NCBI GenBank assembly: GCA_021803845.1
Contig: JAJZLA010000064.1
Coordinates: forward strand, 1 to 7,657
Direction: 5' to 3'
Length of the DNA: 7,657 nucleotides
Origin: a bacterium
GTDB taxonomy: Bacteria; SZUA-79; Acidulodesulfobacterales; Acidulodesulfobacteraceae
Of the stretch, positions 1 through 5,334 are shown piece by piece. Positions within the stretch are counted from its first letter, which is position 1, and each line of letters opens with the position of its first letter. Position numbers and translations under genes: made by a program. The notes under the pieces were generated by a model. It was given only the letters and a program-made list of their open reading frames with translations. It was not told where the DNA came from and ran no database searches.

Positions 1-170
1 TAGCCGTAATATCCGTATTTGACAAACGTAAAAACTTTTGAAAACATATCCCCGAACACAAACGTAAAATAGCGCCCATAGAACAATTTAAGAAACAAAA
101 AAGGAAGGAAAAAGCATAAAAAAATTATAAAAATAATCGACAGAGCTTTGGCTACGTGGTCTTTATACAT
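1..170 (-). CDS. Membrane protein of the conjugation/partition operon, N-terminal part only
   Basis: This leftward gene is cut by the window's left edge; 56 residues are visible. It starts at the ATG at 170-168, overlapping the end of the coupling ATPase gene by 19 bases; an in-frame TAA lies two codons upstream, so the start cannot be further out. AAGGA directly abuts the ATG, too close for a normal Shine-Dalgarno, so translation is probably coupled to the ATPase gene. After a short polar start (MYKDHVAKAL) comes a strongly hydrophobic stretch, about residues 10-30, and a second aromatic-rich, partly hydrophobic stretch at about 33-53. I do not recognise the family. Because the upstream ATPase lacks the membrane helices usual for VirD4/TraG proteins, this could be the membrane partner of a split coupling protein or another secretion-channel component. 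That role is inference from position only. Confidence 0.6.
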   Translation of the reverse strand, partial: MYKDHVAKALSIIFIIFLCFFLPFLFLKLFYGRYFTFVFGDMFSKVFTFVKYGYYG

Positions 171-1381
171 TCCTTAGCGCTTCCTCCATATTGATATGTT
201 GAAACTTCATAATACACTTCGTTAAATCCTGCCCTATCAATATTTTTCCTATAGCATTCCCCGGTTTTCAAAGCCGATATCGCAGACGGCTGGACAAGCC
301 AATCTTTTACCTGTCCTGACGACACCATGGTAGTTCCGTGAGTTTCCATCGTGCGGGATTTAACCTCTTCGATTTTATAGCCGAAGAGTCTCGAAATATC
401 TTCGTTCCTTAATCCGTCCTGCGCGAAGATAATTTTATTTCTTGCGTTGTTTAGTATGATATCTAAAAGCGTCGGATCAAATCTATCGGCATCGGAAAAT
501 GACTGAGTAAGCAAAGCTATTTCGATTCCGAATCCTCTTATTTCTTTTATAATTTTACTGAAATAAGAAAACATTAAATCCGAAAATTCATCTATGGCAA
601 ACGTCATAAGAAAATCTCTCTGACGCGGTTTTACAAGTCTGATATACTCTATCGTCATTCTTCCGAAAGCGTTTTCAGTTTCGATATTTCTTAGCGAAAA
701 CCAGTTGTCGGCTTTAATATCTATATTTTCCGCATCTTCATAATTTAAATTCTTAGCAAGAGCGAACGGCTGAAGTTTATTTAAAAAATTAGATATCAAA
801 GAGGCGTAATCTGAGTTATTGACTATACCCGATAAAATTAGTTCTTCAGGCTTCGATAAATAGCTTTTATAAGTATCGTATAGCCTTTTCATCTCGTCCC
901 TAAATAACGATAAAAACAATTTTTCAAAGGTAATATTTTCGATATAATCTATCGCAAAAGACAGAGCCTGAACCGCAAAATTTTGATAAAACGTTTCTTC
1001 CGTAGATATAACTTTAGGATAGAGCGAATTCTTTAACATTTCGAGTATTTCATCTTTTTTAAGACCTTTAAGCAGATTTATTTTTGATTTCATATCGTAA
1101 AAATTAGCTTCCGGCTTATAAATCCTTGCGACCATTTTTGCATTTTCATCGCCCTTGCCGTCTATTACCGTGATATTTTTTTTATTAATCCAAAGCGGCA
1201 ATAAAACGCTTTCGGTTTTTCCGGAGCCGGTTATACCGAAAGCTATCATATGGGCATCGGGAAAAGGGATTTTTATAACAGGACTGTCATCTTCTTTGGT
1301 CATATCCTTGATTAAGGCAAAAACCGGCAACGATTTTTTTTGCTTTTCGTCAGACTGCTTTTTGTTATTTAGGGTCTCCAT
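152..1381 (-). CDS. VirD4/TraG/TraD-type coupling ATPase without N-terminal membrane helices
   Basis: A 409-residue P-loop ATPase of the type IV coupling protein kind, which link DNA or protein substrates to a type IV secretion channel in conjugation. Visible motifs: Walker A GITGSGKT at 49-56; the VIDGKGD segment at 72-78, matching the family's conserved D-x-KG(E/D) region; Walker B FAIDEFSD at 261-268; and LTQSFSDADRF at 291-301, the Q-containing motif typical of the family. The segment NNARNKIIFAQDGLRNEDISRLFG (about 311-334, split here only for reading) resembles the C-terminal part of TraG/TraD domains. Full-length relatives are usually longer and begin with two membrane helices; here the first 45 residues are polar and no membrane segment is evident. 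The start has GGAGGAG upstream with good spacing and lies 2 bases after the stop of the preceding small gene. The next gene overlaps its 3' end and encodes a membrane protein. Family assignment is firm; the substrate is unknown. Confidence 0.85.
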   Translation of the reverse strand: METLNNKKQSDEKQKKSLPVFALIKDMTKEDDSPVIKIPFPDAHMIAFGITGSGKTESVLLPLWINKKNITVIDGKGDENAKMVARIYKPEANFYDMKSKINLLKGLKKDEILEMLKNSLYPKVISTEETFYQNFAVQALSFAIDYIENITFEKLFLSLFRDEMKRLYDTYKSYLSKPEELILSGIVNNSDYASLISNFLNKLQPFALAKNLNYEDAENIDIKADNWFSLRNIETENAFGRMTIEYIRLVKPRQRDFLMTFAIDEFSDLMFSYFSKIIKEIRGFGIEIALLTQSFSDADRFDPTLLDIILNNARNKIIFAQDGLRNEDISRLFGYKIEEVKSRTMETHGTTMVSSGQVKDWLVQPSAISALKTGECYRKNIDRAGFNEVYYEVSTYQYGGSAKECIKTT

Positions 1382-1383
1382 AA

Positions 1384-1605
1384 TTATTTCTCCTCCGTTT
1401 TTTTAGATTTAACGGCTTTATTTTTTCCGTTAAGGTCTTCTATTAATTTCTGTTTTGAACTTTCAATTAAAGTTTTAACTATTTCCGACTGTTCTACTTT
1501 GTATTTCTTGGAAACTTCCGTTATTAAATCGTAAATAGATTTTGAAATTTTAACGTTCTTTAACGAAACGGTTTCTTCTTTTACGAGTCTTTCAAAAATA
1601 GACAT
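1384..1605 (-). CDS. Small ribbon-helix-helix-like DNA-binding protein
   Basis: A 73-residue protein between parB and the coupling ATPase gene, with AAGGAGG upstream of its ATG and only a few bases separating it from both neighbours. The pattern is that of a ribbon-helix-helix (Arc/CopG-like) domain: a short strand SLKNVKIS (about 14-21), a helix IYDLITEVSKKY (24-35), a turn, and a second helix beginning SEIVKTLIESS (40-50), with the usual Ser at the second helix cap. The tail from about 55 is highly basic. RHH proteins serve as plasmid partition regulators (ParG/CopG types) or as relaxosome accessory proteins (TraY/MobC-like types). The position between partition and coupling genes fits either. 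The fold is inferred from the sequence pattern, not from a recognised specific family. Confidence 0.6.
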   Translation of the reverse strand: MSIFERLVKEETVSLKNVKISKSIYDLITEVSKKYKVEQSEIVKTLIESSKQKLIEDLNGKNKAVKSKKTEEK

Positions 1606-1608
1606 AAC

Positions 1609-2415
1609 TTAATCCTCCTTAATTTTAATTATTTGTTTTAATATTTTTTCCGTCTTTAATCCCGACGGAATTTTTAAAGTTATACTGGTCATTTTTTTTA
1701 AAAATAAAACCGACATTTTAGACGAATGTTCTTCGTTAAACCGGTTTATTAAAGAGATGATATTATCATTATCCGACGATGAATTTTTCTTATTTTGAAT
1801 ATCTTTAATATGCAGTTCGTCAAAATCTTTTATTATCTCTTTTTTAACTTTAGCTTCGTCAATTCTCGAAACTTCTATCGCCTTTCTTACGTTTTTTTTG
1901 GTTATTTTGCCTTGCAAATCGTCTTCTACGCTTAAAAGGGAAATCATATCGCTTATGTGGCTTTTGCTTTTACCGACAAGACTTGCTATATCCCTTATAG
2001 TTTTGTTTTTGTCTAAAAGTTTTTTATATGCCTTTGCAAGTTCTATGGGTTCTAATTCTTTTCTTTGCAGATTTTCTATAATCTGAATTATAAAAATATC
2101 TTCTTCCTTTATATCGTTTCTTATATTGGCTTTGATAGTTTTTAAGCCTAACTGTCTAAACGCCGCAAGCCTTCTTTCGCCGCATATAAGATTATAATTG
2201 CCGCTTCCGTCTTCTTTTATTACTATAGGCTCTAATAATCCGTGGGTCTTAATAGAATTCATAAGTTCGTCAAACTCCCGACCGCCTATATTTTCTCTGG
2301 GCTGCGAATATACTATTTTTATCTTTTCGGTTTCTATTTCGGTTTTATCGGTTTTATTTTCTTCAGCTTTTCCTCCGAGCCAAGACAAGGGATCTTTTAG
2401 TTCAAATTTTGCCAT
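1609..2415 (-). CDS. parB: ParB-family partition protein (CTPase/DNA clamp)
   Basis: A 268-residue ParB/Spo0J-type centromere-binding protein that loads at parS sites and works with ParA to segregate the element. Visible landmarks, numbered from the chosen start: GLLEPIVIKE (about 60-69), the CTP-binding arginine motif GERRLAA (79-85), ENLQRKEL (114-121, the second nucleotide-binding box), and a helix-turn-helix TIRDIASLVGKSKSHISDMI (139-158). The C-terminal part (about 195-268) is Lys/Ser/Asn-rich and then probably dimerising. I use the ATG at 2415, not the one at 2442, because GGGAGGT stands ideally upstream of 2415 and the first residues MAKFELKDPLSWLGGK look like a native ParB start. This leaves a 14-base overlap with the end of parA, so translation is likely coupled. 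It ends 3 bases before the small RHH-like gene. Confidence 0.9.
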   Translation of the reverse strand: MAKFELKDPLSWLGGKAEENKTDKTEIETEKIKIVYSQPRENIGGREFDELMNSIKTHGLLEPIVIKEDGSGNYNLICGERRLAAFRQLGLKTIKANIRNDIKEEDIFIIQIIENLQRKELEPIELAKAYKKLLDKNKTIRDIASLVGKSKSHISDMISLLSVEDDLQGKITKKNVRKAIEVSRIDEAKVKKEIIKDFDELHIKDIQNKKNSSSDNDNIISLINRFNEEHSSKMSVLFLKKMTSITLKIPSGLKTEKILKQIIKIKED

Positions 2416-3169
2416 ATTTACCTCCCGTAATTTCTTTGGCAAAGTCGATGTAATCCGCTGCGCATTTAGAATTATTTTTGTAAGTATAAACCGTTTTACA
2501 CATAGCCTGAGCTTCCTTTAATTTGGTATCCGTTCTAATAACCGTTTTAAACATTTTATCTCCAAGTTGAGGCTTCAAAACAGATTCATAAATTTGTTTA
2601 GATACGGAAAGTCTTTTATTATAGCCCACGGCTAAGTATCCCATTATTTCCAGATTATTATTGATTTTTGATTTTACTCTCTCGAAAGTGTTAAGAAAAT
2701 CGGAAAGTCCGTCCACGGCAAACTTTTCAAGAAGTATAGGCACTATTATCCTGTCCGAAGCGGCAAGGGCGTTAAGCGATATTAAGCCTAAAGAAGGTGG
2801 GCAGTCGATTAAAATATAATCGTATTCGTCTTTTACGTCCTTAAGAGCGTCCTTTAAAATATATTCCCTGCCTATTTTCATAAAAATTTCAAGCTCTACG
2901 CCCGATAAAGAAATATTCGAAGGCACTAAATCGATACCGTCAACGTTGATTACGACATCTTTTAATAACGCCTTTTCCATTAAAACCGCTGATATTGATT
3001 TTTCAGGTTCTACTCTTTCGGTTAAATGAAGCGTAGCGTTTGCCTGAGGATCTAAATCTACGAGCAGAACTTTTTTTGAAGCAAGAGGCAAGGTTAAAGA
3101 TTTTGAAAGATTAACGGCCGTCGTAGTTTTACCGACGCCGCCTTTCTGATTTACGATAGAAATAATCAT
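2402..3169 (-). CDS. parA: ParA/Soj-family partition ATPase
   Basis: A 255-residue deviant-Walker ATPase that forms the nucleoid-bound gradient moving ParB-parS complexes. It shows the signature KGGVGKTT at 9-16 with the extra lysine, the VLLVDLDPQANAT segment at 34-46 (Walker A' region), and YILIDCPPSLGLI (118-130). The absence of an N-terminal helix-turn-helix extension makes it the short, Soj-like type; in plasmid systems of this size autoregulation usually falls to ParB or a small RHH protein, and one is encoded two genes downstream. It heads the leftward operon. AGGGG lies 6 bases before the ATG, and a TATAAT box is only 11 bases from it, so the transcript leader is very short. Its 3' end overlaps parB by 14 bases. 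On an integrated element parAB probably stabilises an extrachromosomal stage; that is inference. Confidence 0.93.
   Translation of the reverse strand: MIISIVNQKGGVGKTTTAVNLSKSLTLPLASKKVLLVDLDPQANATLHLTERVEPEKSISAVLMEKALLKDVVINVDGIDLVPSNISLSGVELEIFMKIGREYILKDALKDVKDEYDYILIDCPPSLGLISLNALAASDRIIVPILLEKFAVDGLSDFLNTFERVKSKINNNLEIMGYLAVGYNKRLSVSKQIYESVLKPQLGDKMFKTVIRTDTKLKEAQAMCKTVYTYKNNSKCAADYIDFAKEITGGKYGKI
2420..2426 (-). promoter_or_regulatory. Shine-Dalgarno of parB
   Basis: GGGAGGT on the minus strand, 4 bases before the ATG at 2415. It lies inside the last codons of parA and decides the parB start in favour of 2415 over the upstream in-frame ATG at 2442. Confidence 0.75.
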
Positions 3170-3180
3170 AAAAAACCCCT

Positions 3181-3210
3181 ATTATAGTGAAGTTAAATAA
3201 AAGTCCGCAA
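3181..3210 (-). promoter_or_regulatory. Predicted promoter of the parA operon
   Basis: On the minus strand a perfect TATAAT (3186-3181) follows TTGCGG (3210-3205) at 18 bases. The -35 box falls inside the palindrome TCCGCAATGCGGA and the -10 inside the outer dyad arm, so a protein bound to the dyads would block this promoter. Transcription would start about 4-5 bases before the ATG of parA, giving an almost leaderless mRNA. Confidence 0.55.
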
Positions 3211-3239
3211 TGCGGATTAATAAAAAAATATCACTTTAA
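3182..3239. repeat. Concentric inverted repeats; candidate parS or operator
   Basis: An inner palindrome TCCGC-AAT-GCGGA (3204-3216) is nested in an outer pair, TTATAGTGA (3182-3190) against TCACTTTAA (3231-3239), 8 of 9 positions complementary. The two dyads share the same centre, near 3210. They sit directly upstream of parA and cover its promoter boxes, which is where partition operons carry their centromere or autoregulatory operator. The sequence is not the canonical chromosomal parS. Confidence 0.45.
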
Positions 3240-3246
3240 TAAATGT

Positions 3247-3271
3247 TTGTCAATACAAAATTTATTGACAA
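3247..3271. repeat. Perfect inverted repeat upstream of the dsbA-like gene; candidate operator
   Basis: TTGTCAATA (3247-3255) and its exact reverse complement TATTGACAA (3263-3271) are separated by 7 bases. The right arm contains the TTGACA -35 box of the rightward gene. It differs from the concentric dyad beside parA, so it may bind a different regulator. Confidence 0.4.
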
Positions 3272-3293
3272 TGTAATTTTAATATGATATTTT
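3265..3293 (+). promoter_or_regulatory. Predicted promoter of the dsbA-like gene
   Basis: A consensus TTGACA (3265-3270) is followed after 17 bases by TATTTT (3288-3293). Transcription would begin about 3 bases before the ATG at 3303. No Shine-Dalgarno is seen there, so the mRNA may be leaderless. Confidence 0.45.
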
Positions 3294-3302
3294 TTAAACA
3301 TT

Positions 3303-3881
3303 ATGAAAAAAATATTAATTCTTATCTTTATTTCAGCTTTATTTTTTACGGTAAGAAATACATTCGCTTATAATATAGGAAACCCTGACGCTAAAATAAA
3401 AATAATAGAATACTCCGATTACGAATGTCCATATTGCAGAAAATTTGAACTTAAAGTATTTCCTTATATTTATAAAAACTATATTAAAAGCGGCTATATT
3501 GATTGGGATTTTAGGGATTACCCGTTAGTAAATATCCACGCTTTCGCTTATAAAGCGGCGGTTATAGCCGACTGCTCCGGAAATAATTATATGACGGTAA
3601 GGTATTATCTTTTTAAATATCAAAACGAATGGAAACAAACCGGAAATATATATAAAATATTAAAAAGATATATAAACATAAAGCCTGTGGAAACTTGCGT
3701 TAATACGAGATACTCTCAAAAGATAGTAGATAACGATTTAAGGCAAGCGTATAAATTGGGATTAAGAGCTACGCCAAGTTTTGTTATTTATAAAAACGGC
3801 AAATATTTACAGACTATAAAAGGATATCATAATAGCGGTTTTTGGTATTTGACTTTGAATTTTCTGTTATCCGAAAAATAA
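3303..3881 (+). CDS. Exported DsbA-like thiol:disulfide oxidoreductase (Thioredoxin_4 type)
   Basis: A 192-residue exported protein. Residues 1-22 form a signal peptide (Lys-Lys, hydrophobic core, cleavage probably after TFA). The thioredoxin fold starts at IIEYSDYECPYCRKFE, with the redox motif CPYC at 42-45 and the cis-proline loop ATPSFVIY at 156-163. Two more cysteines (91 in IADCSG and 132 in VETCVN) are placed as in DsbA-like proteins of the Thioredoxin_4/BdbD kind, where such a pair can form a structural disulfide. Its expected role is to oxidise or isomerise disulfides in periplasmic proteins. It is transcribed away from parA and toward the integrase; on a conjugative element such proteins can help fold secretion-channel or pilus proteins, but that is inference. 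There is no Shine-Dalgarno before the ATG. Confidence 0.87.
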   Translation: MKKILILIFISALFFTVRNTFAYNIGNPDAKIKIIEYSDYECPYCRKFELKVFPYIYKNYIKSGYIDWDFRDYPLVNIHAFAYKAAVIADCSGNNYMTVRYYLFKYQNEWKQTGNIYKILKRYINIKPVETCVNTRYSQKIVDNDLRQAYKLGLRATPSFVIYKNGKYLQTIKGYHNSGFWYLTLNFLLSEK

Positions 3882-3885
3882 TTTC

Positions 3886-3948
3886 TTAATTGCCTTTCGA
3901 CTCCATCCGCACGTCCTCAATAGCTTTTTTTAACGAATAAGATAAAAC
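3886..3948 (-). pseudogene. Possible C-terminal remnant of a second tyrosine integrase
   Basis: Directly behind the stop codon of the intact integrase, and in a different reading frame, the minus strand reads SLKKAIEDVRMESKGN followed by a stop (TAA at 3888-3886). This resembles the last part of the intact integrase, TLRKAVDDVWNKSSKEG, at the matching distance from the stop. The DNA is also similar, sharing TTA, then GAC-GTG at equivalent codons. It could be the tail of an earlier or tandem integrase whose body was replaced or lost. The match is only about 10 residues, so chance is not excluded. Confidence 0.4.
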
Positions 3949-3949
3949 A

Positions 3950-4993
3950 TTAACCTTCTTTACTACTCTTATTCCACACGTCGTCAACGGCCTTGCGTAA
4001 AGTGCTTGGGACTAAATGTGAATATCTTTTCGTCATCTGCGTTGTTCTATGTCCCAGAAGCTCCCCTGTAATATAAAGCGACGTCCCGTCCATTACCATT
4101 TTACTTGCGAAGACGTGCCTTAAATCGTGAATGTGCATATCCTTAAATCCCGCATTTTTGCAGGCAGTATGGAAAGACTTCTTAAAATCGCCTAATTTAG
4201 CCCCGTTTTTGTTAAATACATATAAACAGTCCTGATGTTTTTCAATACCGCCTAAAAGCTCTTTTAAGGGCTTGCTTATAGGAATATACCTGTCGTACTT
4301 AGTCTTAGTCCCTTTAATAGCTATTACGTCGTTTTGCATATCCACGTCGTCCCATTTAAGATTTAAGGCCTCGCCTTTCCGACAACCTGTGTAAATTAAA
4401 AAGGTCATTATGTTTCGGGTTAATTTATTTGTGGCGCCGGCGATGAGCTTCTCGATATCGGAATCGGATAGGGTTTTAAGGCGGGATAGTTCGTTTAATT
4501 TTTTAACACCTAACGCCGGATTCTTTTCGATGAGTCCCTTTTCAATGCAAAAATTAAAGAAATGACTTAAAGTATTTACTTCTAAATTTACCGACCTGAA
4601 ACTTATTCCGGATTCTTTTTTGCCGATATTTTTCGGCATGGCCATTATTTCTATTTTTCTTTTTAATTGATATTTTTTAATATCAGACTGCGTAATGTCG
4701 GAAATCTGTTTACCTTTAAAATCCGGCAGAAAATGTTTAGACAAATATATTCTTAATTCTTTAGTTTTATTATTAACCGAAAGCGAATTTATATATTGCT
4801 CCCACGCCGTCAAAAATATATAATTACTTTTAACCGGCATGCTGAATTTTTTCCGGACCAAGTCTGCTTCGATAGTATTTGCGATTTGCTGGGCGAGTTT
4901 TTTATTGTCGGTTTTGGTAGAGCCGCGATATTCGTTGCCTTCGATCCTGACTCGATACCAGAAAATATTGCCTCTTTGATAAATATACGCCAT
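3950..4993 (-). CDS. int: Tyrosine recombinase/integrase, complete
   Basis: A 347-residue phage-type integrase with all expected parts: an N-terminal arm-binding region (YIYQRGNIFWYRVRIEGNEY, 3-22), a SAM-like core-binding domain (about 58-155), and the catalytic domain. Catalytic residues visible are Arg205 in TGCRKGEALNLKWDDV, a Lys in GTKTKYDR (230 or 232), His289 and Arg292 in HDLRH, His315 in ELLGH and the nucleophile Tyr324 in KRYSHLVP. It would carry out integration and excision at the tRNA-Ala site. Its start is about 150 bases from the tRNA fragment and it reads away from it. No strong Shine-Dalgarno is seen before the ATG. A homologous but broken integrase lies on the other side of the tRNA fragment, and a possible integrase tail follows its stop. 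Confidence 0.93.
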   Translation of the reverse strand: MAYIYQRGNIFWYRVRIEGNEYRGSTKTDNKKLAQQIANTIEADLVRKKFSMPVKSNYIFLTAWEQYINSLSVNNKTKELRIYLSKHFLPDFKGKQISDITQSDIKKYQLKRKIEIMAMPKNIGKKESGISFRSVNLEVNTLSHFFNFCIEKGLIEKNPALGVKKLNELSRLKTLSDSDIEKLIAGATNKLTRNIMTFLIYTGCRKGEALNLKWDDVDMQNDVIAIKGTKTKYDRYIPISKPLKELLGGIEKHQDCLYVFNKNGAKLGDFKKSFHTACKNAGFKDMHIHDLRHVFASKMVMDGTSLYITGELLGHRTTQMTKRYSHLVPSTLRKAVDDVWNKSSKEG

Positions 4994-5009
4994 AAAATAC
5001 TGTGCCCTA

Positions 5010-5021
5010 TTTTGTACAAAA
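5010..5021. repeat. 12-base perfect palindrome before int
   Basis: TTTTGTACAAAA lies 17 bases upstream of the integrase ATG, within its predicted leader. It may be an operator or a recombinase/excisionase contact; nothing else supports a function. Confidence 0.3.
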
Positions 5022-5042
5022 AATAAAAATACGATACGGTAA

Positions 5043-5072
5043 AATATAGCATTTTACGGACTAAAAAGGCAA
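5043..5072 (-). promoter_or_regulatory. Possible int promoter
   Basis: On the minus strand TTGCCT (5072-5067) and TATATT (5048-5043) are 18 bases apart, leaving a leader of roughly 40 bases before the integrase ATG. In DNA this AT-rich such matches are common. Confidence 0.3.
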
Positions 5073-5146
5073 GAAAAATTTTAAATATAAAAACCGCAAA
5101 GCCTTAAAAATATTGATTTAAAAGGATATTTAATATTAAATAACAA

Positions 5147-5163
5147 CTTGCATGGCATGCAAG
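5147..5163. repeat. Perfect 17-base dyad; likely att crossover core
   Basis: CTTGCATG-G-CATGCAAG is an exact 8+1+8 inverted repeat made by the anticodon stem and loop of the tRNA fragment. Many tyrosine integrases that target tRNA genes recombine at the symmetric anticodon arm, with two core sites in inverted orientation. The tRNA sequence begins exactly here, so this is the expected crossover position. Confidence 0.55.
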
Positions 5164-5196
5164 AGGTCGTCGGTTCGACCCCGATCAGCTCCACCA
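5147..5196 (+). tRNA. 3' half of tRNA-Ala(GGC), non-functional; attR of the element
   Basis: The anticodon stem CTTGC/GCAAG, loop ATGGCAT (anticodon GGC at 5154-5156, with the A32/U38 pair known for this tRNA), variable loop AGGTC, T arm GTCGG-TTCGACC-CCGAT and the acceptor 3' strand CAGCTCC followed by A-CCA are all present. The first half (acceptor 5' strand and D arm) is absent; the upstream bases are AT-rich and unrelated. The anticodon arm matches what I remember of E. coli alaW. This is the standard trace of an element inserted in a tRNA gene: the element carries a copy of the 3' part that restores the gene at one end and leaves the displaced 3' half at the other. The orientation puts the element to the left and the restored tRNA at its far end. 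Confidence 0.85.
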
Positions 5197-5247
5197 TTCA
5201 AAACCGCAGTAAATAAGCCTTTTCAGACTACCTTACTAAATTTTGTA

Positions 5248-5276
5248 TTGATTACAATTTGCATAAATTTTATAAT
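5248..5276 (+). promoter_or_regulatory. Promoter of the relict integrase
   Basis: TTGATT (5248-5253) and a perfect TATAAT (5271-5276) are separated by 17 bases. The broken integrase starts 59 bases further on, with AGGAG before its ATG, so its expression signals survive though the gene is disrupted. Confidence 0.55.
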
Positions 5277-5288
5277 TTTTATATGATT

Positions 5289-5310
5289 TTTGTCACAAAT
5301 TTGTCCCAAA
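5289..5310 (+). repeat. Tandem 11-base repeat in the relict integrase leader
   Basis: TTTGTCACAAA (5289-5299) is followed with no gap by TTTGTCCCAAA (5300-5310), one mismatch. An 11-base period is about one helical turn, so both would face the same side of the DNA, as for arm-type integrase, excisionase or repressor sites. Confidence 0.4.
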
Positions 5311-5334
5311 AATTTATAGGTTAGGAGAATAAAA

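Larger units (their letters stand above)
4994..5146. other. AT-rich arm region between int and the tRNA fragment
   Basis: No gene is seen here. The stretch holds the int leader palindrome, a possible int promoter and AAAACCGCA (5090-5098) followed by AGCCTT (5100-5105). The same two words recur right of the tRNA fragment at 5200-5208 and 5216-5221. Such flanking short repeats are possible arm-type integrase sites. Confidence 0.3.

Noticed and set aside
2416..2442. Upstream in-frame ATG of parB at 2442
   Set aside because: It lacks a good Shine-Dalgarno, gives a longer overlap with parA, and the ATG at 2415 has an ideal one.
3882..3949. Terminator between the convergent dsbA-like and integrase genes
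   Set aside because: I found no stable hairpin followed by a T-tract in this gap.
5100..5200. A complete tRNA-Ala gene, or one split by an intron
   Set aside because: No acceptor 5' strand or D arm can be found upstream in the window, and the break is where integrases recombine.
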